Source: Brevibacillus antibioticus
GTDB lineage: Bacteria; Bacillota; Bacilli; Brevibacillales; Brevibacillaceae
Assembly: GCF_005217615.1 (NCBI RefSeq)
Contig: NZ_SZNK01000001.1
Location: 3,188,501 to 3,252,500 of the forward strand
Reading direction: 5' to 3'
Length of the DNA: 64,000 bases
Of the stretch, positions 15,884 to 24,436 are shown in pieces. Position 1 is the stretch's first letter, and every line of letters begins with the position of its first letter. A program made the position numbers and the translations under genes. The notes under the pieces are model-generated. The model had not been told where the DNA came from and did no database searches. It saw only the letters and a program-made list of their open reading frames with translations.

Positions 15884-17451
15884 CGCAGTTCCACTTCCTT
15901 TTGGGAACTGACATCACGCAATACATGCTTCAGGACTTTTCCGCTCGTGTTCCGCGGTAGTGCAGGAACGATATTCACCTGTCGCGGGAGCTTGTAATCG
16001 GCGAGATGACCGCGCAAAAAGCCCTGGATTTCCTCTAGCCACTCTCGATTGGTATCGACCCCTGATTTCAGCACCACATAGGCCGTAACCGTCTCGCCCC
16101 ACTCCGAATGTGGCAAACCTACAACAGCTACCTCGCCAATCGCCGGATGACGTTCTAACAACTGCTCGATTTCTTTAGGGTAGACGTTTACCCCGCCCGT
16201 AATCATCACGTCTTTTTTCCGGTCAATCATCCACAGAAATCCATCCTCATCCACGCGTGCAATATCGCCTGTGTACAACCAACCATCGCGGATGGTCTCT
16301 GCTGTAGCCTCTGGGTTGTTGTAGTATCCTTTCATTGTCCCTTCTCCGCGCAAGCGAATTTCGCCCACTTCGCCACTGGCGCATCGCCCTCCTCGCTCGT
16401 CTACAACCTCCATTTCGGCGAACAATACACCACGATTGCCTATACTTCCGATTTTGTCTGGATGCTCTTTGTGCAAGAGACACATTCCGTTCGGCCCTGC
16501 CTCCGTCAAGCCGTAGACGCACGCCAGTTTATCGCGTCCATAAGCGTCTTCCATGAGCGACGCCATCTCTTTGGACAGCGGAGCCCCGCCATACATCCAA
16601 TATTCGATGGAAGACAAATCGTACGCCACAAACTCGGGATGCTTCATCGTCAACAAATACGCCACTGGCGCTCCGAAGAAATGCGTAATCCGATGCTGCT
16701 GCACCAAATCCAAAAGAAGCTGCGGCGAGAAGGTCAGGGCCATTACCTGAGTGGCGCCAAGCATGAGCCCTGCAATGAAAAAGAGATGGAGGGGAGCCGA
16801 ATGACTCAGCGGCATCAAATGCAAAATTCGCGAACGATGTGTCATTGACAGTTCAATCGACATCATTTTCGCGACAGTTAATAAGCTTCTATGTGTATAC
16901 AGCACCCCTTTAGGGCGTCCAGTCGTGCCAGATGTATAGAGGATGCTGACCTCACTCTCTTCATTCATGTCCGCCAAATAAGGTTGTGAAGAAAGCGCAT
17001 TCATTTTATCAAAAGACACATCATTGGCATCCCAGTTAGCAATACCATGCCAATTCTCTTGGCTCACACCTGTTTTGATTGCTACAAGCTGCGGCGTTTG
17101 GAGGACCCACTCATTCACGATAGGCACGAGGGCATCATGAACAAGAAGTGCCTTTGCTCCGGCATGTTCGCATATATGTCGTACTTCTTCTTGGGTTGAG
17201 CGTGCATTGATCGGCACGACAAGGGCACCACTGCGAATGACGGCGACGTAAAAAATGGCAAACTCCGGACAATTGGGCATTAGCATGACAACCCGATCCC
17301 CTTGCTCGATGCCAAGCTCTCGCAAATAGCAAGCCCACTGGGTAGAGCGTGTATCCCACTGGGAAAAACTGACCTCTACATCTCCTGCAACCAGCGCGGG
17401 CTTGTCAGGGTATTTCCTTCCGTTTGCTGCGAGCAGAGCTGATACGTTCAT
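15880..17451 (-). CDS. AMP-forming acyl-CoA synthetase (fatty-acid type)
   Basis: 523 aa member of the adenylate-forming family that makes acyl-CoA from acid, ATP and CoA. P-loop-like motif YTSGTTGRPKGVLYTH near 171-186, the GWLYTGDIARVDEDGFLWM motif near 390, the hinge DRKKDVMITGGVNVYPKEIE and the catalytic C-terminal lysine in SGKVLKH. Coupled on both sides by ATGA overlaps: to the MerR gene upstream and the dehydrogenase downstream. The exact chain length or branching of the substrate cannot be read from the sequence. Confidence 0.93.
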   Translation of the reverse strand: MNVSALLAANGRKYPDKPALVAGDVEVSFSQWDTRSTQWACYLRELGIEQGDRVVMLMPNCPEFAIFYVAVIRSGALVVPINARSTQEEVRHICEHAGAKALLVHDALVPIVNEWVLQTPQLVAIKTGVSQENWHGIANWDANDVSFDKMNALSSQPYLADMNEESEVSILYTSGTTGRPKGVLYTHRSLLTVAKMMSIELSMTHRSRILHLMPLSHSAPLHLFFIAGLMLGATQVMALTFSPQLLLDLVQQHRITHFFGAPVAYLLTMKHPEFVAYDLSSIEYWMYGGAPLSKEMASLMEDAYGRDKLACVYGLTEAGPNGMCLLHKEHPDKIGSIGNRGVLFAEMEVVDERGGRCASGEVGEIRLRGEGTMKGYYNNPEATAETIRDGWLYTGDIARVDEDGFLWMIDRKKDVMITGGVNVYPKEIEQLLERHPAIGEVAVVGLPHSEWGETVTAYVVLKSGVDTNREWLEEIQGFLRGHLADYKLPRQVNIVPALPRNTSGKVLKHVLRDVSSQKEVELR

Positions 17452-17864
17452 CGTTTCTCCTCCTCATTTTCTTCAAGCAATTTTTGTTCAAAGTTTTGCT
17501 TGTAGACGAGAATGTCTTCTCTCAGTTGTCGGAGTTCCATGATTTTCTCGTCGATCTCAGCCAGTTTTTGGTTGCCGTACTCAATCGTTCGCAAAAGCTG
17601 CACCCGACCTGTACGGTCCTCGTCGAACAGCTCAAACATCTCGCGAATCTGATCCAACGAAAATCCGAAGCGCTTCCCTCGCAGAATGAGTCGCAGCCTG
17701 GCACGATCCTTACGTTTGTAGTGCCTGCTTCCCTTCTCTGTCCGGCTGGGAAAAATCAAGCCGAGCTCTTCGTAGTACCGAATCGTTCTGGTGCTGACAT
17801 CTAATTGTTGAGCAAGATCAGAGATGGTCCACGATTCTTCCTTCTGTATTCCTTCTCTGCTCAT
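17448..17864 (-). CDS. MerR-family regulator, LiuR-like
   Basis: 138 aa. MerR winged-helix DNA-binding domain at about 13-80 (WTISDLAQQLDVSTRTIRYYEELGL), followed by a long coiled coil (about 85-130) and acidic/basic tail. No metal-binding cysteines. First gene of an operon with acyl-CoA ligase and dehydrogenase, the context of LiuR-type regulators of branched-chain amino acid or fatty acid breakdown. Its presumed operator is the inverted repeat at 17930-17947 in its own promoter. Confidence 0.88.
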   Translation of the reverse strand: MSREGIQKEESWTISDLAQQLDVSTRTIRYYEELGLIFPSRTEKGSRHYKRKDRARLRLILRGKRFGFSLDQIREMFELFDEDRTGRVQLLRTIEYGNQKLAEIDEKIMELRQLREDILVYKQNFEQKLLEENEEEKR

Positions 17865-17917
17865 GTCCAGCGCCCCTTACATCCATTTATAAAATTCTAA
17901 ATTAACTGAACAAAACG

Positions 17918-17947
17918 ATTGTAACTGCCGTTTACGTAAGCGTCAAC
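17918..17947 (-). promoter_or_regulatory. Promoter and LiuR-type operator of the acyl-CoA operon
   Basis: -35 TTGACG (17946-17941), 17-base spacer, -10 TACAAT (17923-17918). An inverted repeat, GTTGACG-CTTA-CGTAAAC (17947-17930), with one mismatch, covers the -35 and spacer, and resembles the TTTACGT-type sites of LiuR/FadP regulators. The match is by eye. Confidence 0.75.
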
Positions 17948-18032
17948 TTGATGAAAAATTTATCGGGCCAATCACCAATCTATTATTCGCCCATATATTG
18001 TTATTGTGATTTTTGTGGAAGGAGGTGAAGCA

Positions 18033-18455
18033 ATGGCCGTCATCAAAGCGAACTCCAGGGATGTCGATATGCTTGCCAGACTGATTCGGGCTGAGGCTGA
18101 GGGTGAAGGTGAGTTGGGCATGTTGATGGTTGGCAACGTTGGGGTAAATCGGATTTTAGGTAACTGCCTTGACTTCAAAAACATCCGCAGCATGCGTGAC
18201 ATGGTCTATCAATCTCCGGGAGGATTCGAAGCGGTCCAGAAGCCGTATTTCTATCAACGGACCAGGGACAAAGAAAGACGATTAGCACAGCGCGCAGTCA
18301 ATGGCGAAAAGACCCGTCCGGCTAGCAACGCATTATGGTTCTACCGGCCTGCCGGAGACTGTCCGGCTACCTGGTGGGATCAACAAAACTCCGGTCGCTA
18401 TAAGGCGCACTGCTTCTTCATTCCAACAAGAGCAGATTGTCCACGCGTCTATTAA
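18033..18455 (+). CDS. cwlJ: Spore cortex-lytic cell wall hydrolase CwlJ
   Basis: 140 aa, close to the usual 142. CwlJ degrades spore cortex peptidoglycan during germination triggered by Ca-dipicolinate. Recognisable family blocks: MLARLIRAEAEGEGELGML with the catalytic glutamate, GNVGVNRI, FEAVQKPYFYQR and LWFYRP-GDCPATWW. Start chosen at the ATG after GGAGGTGAAGCA; nine upstream codons are in frame but lack a site. No signal peptide, as expected of a protein placed in the coat by GerQ. Operon with gerQ, 32 bases downstream. Confidence 0.95.
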   Translation: MAVIKANSRDVDMLARLIRAEAEGEGELGMLMVGNVGVNRILGNCLDFKNIRSMRDMVYQSPGGFEAVQKPYFYQRTRDKERRLAQRAVNGEKTRPASNALWFYRPAGDCPATWWDQQNSGRYKAHCFFIPTRADCPRVY

Positions 18456-18487
18456 AAGAATGAGATAGATAAAGGAGCGAGTTCATC

Positions 18488-18940
18488 ATGAGTCAACAAA
18501 TGCCTTACACTGGTTTCCCTCAACAACAATACGGCTACGACATGTACCCATCCGCACAGTATCCTTACGGCATACCTCAGCAACAGCAGCAGATGATTCA
18601 GCAGCAACAACCTCAACTGGTTCCGATGCAACCAAGCGGATCTTTAATTCCTGGAATGCCCATTACTCCTGGGCAAGCGCTGGAAGAATCGTACATCGAA
18701 AACATCCTGCGCCTGAATCGAGGCAAAGTCATTACGGTATACCAAACATTTGAAAACAACAGCCAATGGAACGCCAAAATTTTCCGTGGCGTCCTTGAAA
18801 CGGCTGGCCGCGACCACATCATTATTAGCGATCCACAAACCGGCAAACGCTATTTGCTCCTCATGGTCAACACAGATTATATCACGGCGGACGAAGAATT
18901 GAATTACATCCCGCCTCAGCTTCCAACAGGAGTTCGGTAA
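18488..18940 (+). CDS. gerQ: Spore coat protein GerQ
   Basis: 150 aa. A Gln/Tyr/Pro-rich N-terminus (about 1-60, including runs of glutamine) is followed by the conserved GerQ domain (about 68-140: SYIENILRLNRGKVITVYQTFE, then W-AKIFRGVLETAGRDHIIISD and GKRYLLLMVNTDYI). GerQ sits in the spore coat, is cross-linked by transglutaminase and is needed to localise CwlJ; the gene order cwlJ-gerQ fits. AAAGGAG precedes the ATG. Confidence 0.95.
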   Translation: MSQQMPYTGFPQQQYGYDMYPSAQYPYGIPQQQQQMIQQQQPQLVPMQPSGSLIPGMPITPGQALEESYIENILRLNRGKVITVYQTFENNSQWNAKIFRGVLETAGRDHIIISDPQTGKRYLLLMVNTDYITADEELNYIPPQLPTGVR

Positions 18941-18952
18941 GCAACCAAGCAC

Positions 18953-19003
18953 AAAAAAGACAGTTCCATCGGTGAAGTGCTCCCGGGGTGAACTGTCTTT
19001 TTG
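18953..19003 (+). terminator. cwlJ-gerQ terminator
   Basis: AAAAAGACAGTT pairs with AACTGTCTTTTT; 13 bases after the gerQ stop. The loop is long (25 nt) with a possible inner stem. Confidence 0.8.
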
Positions 19004-19069
19004 ACGTCTATACAATTCCATGCTATTAATGAATGAGAAACACGACCGCTTTGCAAAGGATGAGGAAGA

Positions 19070-19387
19070 GTGGCATTTGGGATTACAAGAGATGAACTAA
19101 ACCGCTGGAAGCAAGCCGTTAGTCGAGGCGAATTGGCCTTTCTCACTCATTATTGGCTGGACCCACGCTTTCCCGGAATCAAAACTGTTACCAAAGTAGG
19201 CTGTGCCAATTATTCGTTACTGACAGACTGGTGCCTTGCCAACGGACTCGATCCTGTCTACATTCATAATCGTGCACCCTTCCCACATTTTGATTTACTC
19301 GGTGAAAAACAAATCCAAATCCTGCAAAAGGAAGGTCTGCGGGATCACTTGGAGCGCTTCCATATGCTGGATGATGGACGAGACTAG
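19070..19387 (+). CDS. Conserved cytosolic protein, function unknown (105 aa)
   Basis: GTG start at 19070 with GGATGAGGAAG immediately upstream. No signal peptide or membrane segment. Characteristic blocks AFLTHYWLDPRFPGIKTVTKVGC and PFPHFDLLGEKQIQIL match a small conserved family of Bacilli that I know only as hypothetical. Its 3' end overlaps the convergent GIY-YIG gene by 4 bases, and no terminator lies between them. Confidence 0.8.
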   Translation: MAFGITRDELNRWKQAVSRGELAFLTHYWLDPRFPGIKTVTKVGCANYSLLTDWCLANGLDPVYIHNRAPFPHFDLLGEKQIQILQKEGLRDHLERFHMLDDGRD

Positions 19388-20526
19388 GACGGATCTTTTT
19401 GCACGTGATAGCCTCGATCACCATATGGCGCCAGCTTTTTCATCCATTTATCTTCGAGCTTTTCCAGTGCTTCCTTCCCATCAAAATACGGATGGTCTTT
19501 CTTTTCAACCTTCTCGAGCACTTTTATTTCAAAAGCGTCCGGACCGTATTTATCCCAGTCTTTTTGCAGCTCACGATTAGGATGTGAGCCATGCTGAAGC
19601 ATGAACTTTCTACCGTTGATCGTTTTTAGGTTATTGGTGCTGGCGATGAACACTTTGTCATTTTGCTTGTTCTTTATTTGATAAACGCCTGCATCGGTCT
19701 CTACTTCCTTGTACATCTGCTTGAGCTCTTGCTTGCGATTCAACTGTTGCGCCACCCGTTCCTCTCCTTCATTTTCCACAGCAATCCGCCAATATTGACT
19801 GCCGTCAGCCTGTCTATCCATCAATCCAACATCGACTAAATATCTCCGTAAGGTCACATAATCGTCGTAGAGACCTTCCAAAATCTCATTCACTTCCCGC
19901 TCGGTGTAAAAACGATCGAGCTCAAATTTTTTGGAAATCTCTTCGAGTAAGATGAGTTTATGCTTTTGCTTGCGTGGGAATCGCTCTAATCGACCTGATA
20001 GTCCATTCGGCAAGAGTCTCTTTACGATCGCGGCATACTCTGTGGCATCGCCATCTTTCGAGGTGTTCTTTTGCTTGGTTGATTTGGCATCGGTGGACGA
20101 TTGATGTTTATCCGCTTCATGCAATAACTCCATCATGACCAGGAACACCTTGGCCTGACGTTCTTTTTCCTTGAGTGCAAAGCGGTGATTACGGATCGTC
20201 GATGCACTGCCGATCCCCATTTCACTTTGAACCTCGGCGTCTGTCTTTCCCTGGTAAAAAAGGCGAAGCAGATTAACTTGATGATCAGACAAGCCCGTCA
20301 ATCGTTTATCCAACTGGCTCAGGTGCGTAAAGACAGAACCGTGTGCAGCCTCGATATGATGGCGCATAAAGCGGGACGCTTCGTACAGGGCACCCTCCAC
20401 TGGATAAATGATTCCTTTCTCCACCTGTTCCCCACAGAGCAAACACATAAAATGTTCGTCTTGTTCAATGTAACCTTGCTTCCATTCTTGAAGAGAAGCG
20501 CTCCAAAATGCTTCATGAAGACTCAT
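19384..20526 (-). CDS. HTH-DUF2087-GIY-YIG fusion protein
   Basis: 380 aa with four modules. (1) About 28-63: CLLCG plus HHIEAAH, a possible zinc finger. (2) About 78-115: LuxR-like helix-turn-helix (LSDHQVNLLRLFYQGKTDAE, IRNHRFALKEKE). (3) About 180-245: DUF2087 domain (FPRKQKHKLILLEEISKKF, YTEREVNEIL, LRRYLVDVGLMDR). (4) About 272-375: GIY-YIG-like nuclease fold (AGVYQIKN, KVFIAST, then R and LEKVE). The second YIG motif is degenerate (FIA), and so nuclease activity is doubtful. A perfect GATAAC-TTATC type palindrome near 20562-20572 precedes the gene and could be its own operator. A DNA-binding regulator is the most likely role. Confidence 0.8.
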   Translation of the reverse strand: MSLHEAFWSASLQEWKQGYIEQDEHFMCLLCGEQVEKGIIYPVEGALYEASRFMRHHIEAAHGSVFTHLSQLDKRLTGLSDHQVNLLRLFYQGKTDAEVQSEMGIGSASTIRNHRFALKEKERQAKVFLVMMELLHEADKHQSSTDAKSTKQKNTSKDGDATEYAAIVKRLLPNGLSGRLERFPRKQKHKLILLEEISKKFELDRFYTEREVNEILEGLYDDYVTLRRYLVDVGLMDRQADGSQYWRIAVENEGEERVAQQLNRKQELKQMYKEVETDAGVYQIKNKQNDKVFIASTNNLKTINGRKFMLQHGSHPNRELQKDWDKYGPDAFEIKVLEKVEKKDHPYFDGKEALEKLEDKWMKKLAPYGDRGYHVQKDPS

Positions 20527-20595
20527 CTATAAACACAACCTTTATTCGTTTGACTTATTATAGATAACTTATCATTACGTTTGTTTTGTGTCAAA

Positions 20596-20641
20596 CAAAA
20601 AAGCTCTCCGTTGTGTATTCGCACAACAGAAAGCCTTTTTG
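20596..20641 (-). terminator. Terminator of the PilZ gene
   Basis: Minus strand: GGCTTTCTGTTGTG pairs with CACAACGGAGAGCT, followed by six T; directly after the stop. Confidence 0.85.
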
Positions 20642-20642
20642 T

Positions 20643-21119
20643 CTATGCTTCACTGGCTCGCATCGAAAGACTTGCTTGGGCCAACTCTTTTAAAAATGTC
20701 AGACGGTCACCCTTGTAGAAACGGCCTTCTGTTGCTATACGTTTCTGCCGATAGCGGATCGCTAATCGGTTTACCATGCGATTAATCTCCAGATGTTGCT
20801 CCTCTTCCATCGTAAACCGTACAGCGTATTCGTAATAGTCCGTTTCCCACGGAATCGTGCGAACGACGTGGCCGTACATTTTGAGAGCCTGCCCGCACAA
20901 TTCCGTCGCAAACTGCAGAACGAGCTGGTCATTTGCTGGCATTTTGAGATGAGAGAGAAACCGAAGTCCACCTGCCCCAATATCATCGATCAATACCTGC
21001 GTGCTCCCAATCTCCATGGTTTTCCCTTTGACCAGCACAATGGTCATGTCTGCACAGAGGGCGTATTCTAGACGTAAGCGAAAAAATTCACGTTGATGCC
21101 CCTCTGATCTACCTGGCAT
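20643..21119 (-). CDS. PilZ-domain protein (putative c-di-GMP binding)
   Basis: 158 aa, single PilZ domain. N-terminal basic R-E-F-F-R-L-R-L segment (about 11-19) and the DDIGAGGLRF strand (about 45-54) correspond to the two c-di-GMP-binding motifs, but the second is D-x-G-A-G-G in place of the usual D/N-x-S-x-x-G, so ligand binding is not certain. Start at the ATG 21119 after GAAGGAGAAAACA; 14 upstream codons are in frame but not needed. Single gene with own terminator. Confidence 0.8.
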   Translation of the reverse strand: MPGRSEGHQREFFRLRLEYALCADMTIVLVKGKTMEIGSTQVLIDDIGAGGLRFLSHLKMPANDQLVLQFATELCGQALKMYGHVVRTIPWETDYYEYAVRFTMEEEQHLEINRMVNRLAIRYRQKRIATEGRFYKGDRLTFLKELAQASLSMRASEA

Positions 21120-21162
21120 TGTTTTCTCCTTCTTTCTCTTCTCAAAGTGGGTAACACGCAAA

Positions 21163-21203
21163 AGAAAGAGCGCCTGTCATCTTGGCGCCTTTCTTTTTAT
21201 TTT
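21163..21203. terminator. Possible terminator of the small membrane protein gene
   Basis: GGCGCC...GGCGCT type stem flanked by A-rich and T-rich runs on both sides (21165-21200). It overlaps the end of the small gene on the minus strand. Confidence 0.5.
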
Positions 21204-21370
21204 TTGGGTTTTCGGTATCTGATCTCCTGCTCTTTCATCTGAAAGCGATTCCACAATTCCCTCTCATCATGTGTGATGGAATCATGCTTTTCCAGCCGGA
21301 AGAGGAGTCTAACGACCACCCAAACAATCAAAAGAAACGCAAAAAAGACAACCAGTGTTAGAAAGATCAT
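21197..21370 (-). CDS. Small single-pass membrane protein (57 aa)
   Basis: Start at the ATG (21370-21368), preceded by GGAGGAGGCAGG; the open frame reaches 21439 but without a ribosome site. One membrane helix (about 2-24, FLTLVVFFAFLLIVWVVV), then a charged cytosolic tail (HDERELWNRFQMKEQEIR). Family not recognised. Confidence 0.7.
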   Translation of the reverse strand: MIFLTLVVFFAFLLIVWVVVRLLFRLEKHDSITHDERELWNRFQMKEQEIRYRKPKK

Positions 21371-21460
21371 AAAACCTGCCTCCTCCCATTTACTAACAAC
21401 ATATGGGAGGAAGCAAAATAAGATAACCGAATGTGTCAAAAACGTGACAAATCTTCTTTT

Positions 21461-22714
21461 TTAGAAGGTTGTCACACTTCTCGGCTTCTCAGAAACAGCA
21501 AACAGTTTATCCAAAACGGGGAGCTTTTCTGGTGCATCCAGCTCCAACTGGCCGTATTGATACAGCTTGCGGGCAGTGACTACCCCCATCACGAGTGAAG
21601 AAAAATCCGAAATATCTAGCTGGACCGAAACGTCAAACTCCGTTGCCTCTCCTAATTCTGGACGTCCATCGACAAACTTGATAAGCCATGTTCCTTCATT
21701 CTCAGGCAGGAACGAATCGCGGATCGTCAGTTTGATATTCACCGTTTCCAAACCAAAACGGTAGTGGGACATTTGTCGGAAAAATTCTGGCACATCAATA
21801 ATTCGATACATCAGACCGACTCCCGATACATGGCTCTCATGATAAATGCTCCACAATACCGAATCCGTTCCATTGCCGGGATCAGATAGCAACAAGTGAA
21901 AATCTTCGTCCGGCGTCGTGAACTCAATTCGTTGAATCTGATCAGCCTGACTTTGCAGGAAAGAGAGCAGTTGTGCAAGTGCTTCGCGGCTCTCATACTG
22001 AAGCTCTCTCACTTCTATGTTGTTGAGGAGCTTGTTTTTTTCATGAGCGCTCTGGAACTGGAAAGCGAGATAGCCCCCTAATCTCCCTTCCTTTTTGTAG
22101 CCGACGACAATCATTTCAGGGACATCAAGGAGTCTGTCCCACTCTCGGTCTGTTCGCTTGATCATGCCATGGGTTTGACGGGCGATGCGATGATAGCAAG
22201 CAGACAGTTCTTCTTTGTCCTCTTTTCCTATATAAACGATTTTGTCCTTGCCTACAAACGGCAGGCTAGACGGTTTGAACTTGTATTGGTGAACCTTGGT
22301 CCCTACTCCAAACCCCATTTGCTTGTAAAAATCAACACGAAACGGATAGAGAGAGACCAGCGAGATTCCCCGTTCCCGATAGCTGGAAAGGAAACCTCGA
22401 AGCATCGACATGGCCACTTTTTCCTTTTTATGCAAAAGGTCTACGGCGACCAGCCCAATCCCACCAGTCAAAAGCGGTGTACCGTGAACATTCATGGGAA
22501 AATCATACCATTTCATAATCCCCAGCAGTCGTCCATCCCGATAGCAGCCGTGGTAGCTGACGTGTGGGTCGTTTTCGATCGTCTCCCTTACACGTTCCGC
22601 AAATCGCTGTCTGCTCTCTGCACCCAGAAGATTGCTTCCAGGGTAGCTCATCGCTGCAATCCTAACGACCTCATCGATATCGTCAATGGAAACCGGGCGA
22701 ATCTCCTCCATCAT
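21461..22714 (-). CDS. Eis-like GNAT acetyltransferase with sterol-carrier domain
   Basis: 417 aa. Architecture of the Eis family: N-terminal GNAT domain (about 1-150, with GGIGLVAVDLLHKKEKVAMSML acetyl-CoA-binding motif), a second degenerate GNAT domain (about 155-290), and a C-terminal SCP2-like domain (about 300-417). The C-terminal carboxylate of such proteins acts as general base; here it ends in TTF. Known members acetylate amines such as aminoglycosides or lysines, but the substrate of this one is unknown. Start at ATG-ATG after AGGAG. Confidence 0.85.
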   Translation of the reverse strand: MMEEIRPVSIDDIDEVVRIAAMSYPGSNLLGAESRQRFAERVRETIENDPHVSYHGCYRDGRLLGIMKWYDFPMNVHGTPLLTGGIGLVAVDLLHKKEKVAMSMLRGFLSSYRERGISLVSLYPFRVDFYKQMGFGVGTKVHQYKFKPSSLPFVGKDKIVYIGKEDKEELSACYHRIARQTHGMIKRTDREWDRLLDVPEMIVVGYKKEGRLGGYLAFQFQSAHEKNKLLNNIEVRELQYESREALAQLLSFLQSQADQIQRIEFTTPDEDFHLLLSDPGNGTDSVLWSIYHESHVSGVGLMYRIIDVPEFFRQMSHYRFGLETVNIKLTIRDSFLPENEGTWLIKFVDGRPELGEATEFDVSVQLDISDFSSLVMGVVTARKLYQYGQLELDAPEKLPVLDKLFAVSEKPRSVTTF

Positions 22715-22825
22715 CTCACGCACTCCTGTCTGCAAGAAATTAGGCATCTAGGAAAATAGTATCATGAATGTAACCGCAGGCAATATGAAGTTTGTATTTT
22801 TCGGAAAAATGTAACCAATTATTGG

Positions 22826-22850
22826 AAAACGCCCGCACTCGGCGGACGTC
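22826..22850 (-). terminator. Terminator of the EmrB-type MFS gene
   Basis: Minus strand ACGTCCGC / GCGGGCGT stem followed by TTTT, 6 bases after the stop codon. Confidence 0.65.
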
Positions 22851-22856
22851 TTCGAA

Positions 22857-24293
22857 TTAGTGTGTCTGCTTGACTCGGTTTCCTTTTGCGATCATAAGCG
22901 TCAGAACAAAGCTTGCTATCGCAAGCACTAAGGTGCCTGTAAAGACCACATGAACACCACTAGCCAATAAGTCTCGGATCTGTGCCAGCTGTGCCACAGG
23001 GATCGATCCATGTTCAAATGAGGCCCCTAAATTCGTATGACCACTTGCTACAGTCACCATGTTGAACAACATTCCAAATACAGCTGCCCCGAAGGTTTGG
23101 CTAAAGGTACCCGTGAATGTATTGAGAGCAACGGCAGTCCCCCTCTTGTCGACTGCAACAGACGATTGAATTTTTACCATGATAATCGGGGAAATGAGTC
23201 CCATTCCCAAACCAATCAAGCCTACAGCCACATAAATGAGGTATCCCGCTGAGTGAGCGGACAGGAAGCTCAACAATGTTGTCGCTACAGTCAGAACGGC
23301 TGTCCCTGCGATAAACAATTGTTCCGCTCGTAGCTTGCCTAACAAGTTCCCAGCAAGGATAGACCCGATCGTCCAGCAAACCGGCATCGGTGTCAGGACA
23401 AAGCCAGCCATTGTCGCACTTTCTCCCAAAACTCCCTGGCTCCAGATCGGCAAGTAAACCACCATGCTGATGATAATTCCATTGGTCAAGAGCGTCAGCA
23501 GATTGATCTTGGTTACATTTCGATTGGTAAAAAGCGAAAGCGGAATCAGCGGCTCAGGCGATTTCTTCTCCACCGATACAAACCCCAGATAGGTCACCAA
23601 AGCAAATACGATCAAGGAAATCGTCACTGGACTGGTCCAGGATTGATTTTGGCTACCTGTTAACAAGGCATACAACAAGGCGATGGTCCCGACCGAAAAA
23701 ATAAGCGCGCCCGGATAATCGATATGGTGCTTTTCTTTGATGGCAAGCTTTTCCTTATACAAAAAGACGAGCATGAAAAATGATACAAGTCCAAAAGGCA
23801 AGTTAAGAAAAAAGATATAACGCCACGTCAGTGTATCGACCAAAAATCCTCCGACCAACGGACCTGCCACACCGGAAAGTCCCCATACGGCGCTAATCCA
23901 GCCCTGCGCTTTTGCTCGGGCAGTCTGCTCGGTGTACAAATCTCCGATGATGGTCATCGTAATCGGCATGACTGAACCTGCACCCAAGCCTTGAATGGCA
24001 CGGAAAACAATGAGCTGCCACATCGACGTCGCCACTCCACAGAGCGTAGAACCTAGCAAAAAGATGCCGATCCCGATTAACAATACGTTTTTTCGGCCAA
24101 ATAAATCAGCCAGCTTGCCGTAAATGGGAGCAGATACGGCAGTGGCAAGCATGTAGATGGCGTATACCCAGCTCACCTGTTCAAAGCCTGCCAAATCACT
24201 CGTAATGCGTGGTACGGCTGTACTCACAATCGTTCCTTCCATCGCAGCAAGGAATGTCGAGAGCATTAGGGCAATCATAATCTGTAGTCTCAT
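22857..24293 (-). CDS. MFS drug exporter, DHA2 (14-TM, EmrB/QacA type)
   Basis: 478 aa. Starts at ATG 24293 after GAGGAGATCGAG. The N-terminal helix has the D/E-less AAMEGTIVSTAVPRI version of the DHA2 motif; motif A is GKLADLFGRKNVLL; motif C-like GLSGVAGPLVGGFLVD follows in helix 5. About 14 hydrophobic segments. Proton-driven export of drugs or metabolites is the usual role; the substrate cannot be told. No adjacent regulator of its own. Confidence 0.92.
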   Translation of the reverse strand: MRLQIMIALMLSTFLAAMEGTIVSTAVPRITSDLAGFEQVSWVYAIYMLATAVSAPIYGKLADLFGRKNVLLIGIGIFLLGSTLCGVATSMWQLIVFRAIQGLGAGSVMPITMTIIGDLYTEQTARAKAQGWISAVWGLSGVAGPLVGGFLVDTLTWRYIFFLNLPFGLVSFFMLVFLYKEKLAIKEKHHIDYPGALIFSVGTIALLYALLTGSQNQSWTSPVTISLIVFALVTYLGFVSVEKKSPEPLIPLSLFTNRNVTKINLLTLLTNGIIISMVVYLPIWSQGVLGESATMAGFVLTPMPVCWTIGSILAGNLLGKLRAEQLFIAGTAVLTVATTLLSFLSAHSAGYLIYVAVGLIGLGMGLISPIIMVKIQSSVAVDKRGTAVALNTFTGTFSQTFGAAVFGMLFNMVTVASGHTNLGASFEHGSIPVAQLAQIRDLLASGVHVVFTGTLVLAIASFVLTLMIAKGNRVKQTH

Positions 24294-24436
24294 CTCGATC
24301 TCCTCTCTATCTACGCATGATCGCGAGCAGTGAAAAAGCATTGTCTAGTATATCACATGAGAGAACAATCTTTCTCGACCAACGAAAAACCTCGTCTTGC
24401 CAAATGACAAGCGAGGCTTTGTTTTTCCGATTAGGG

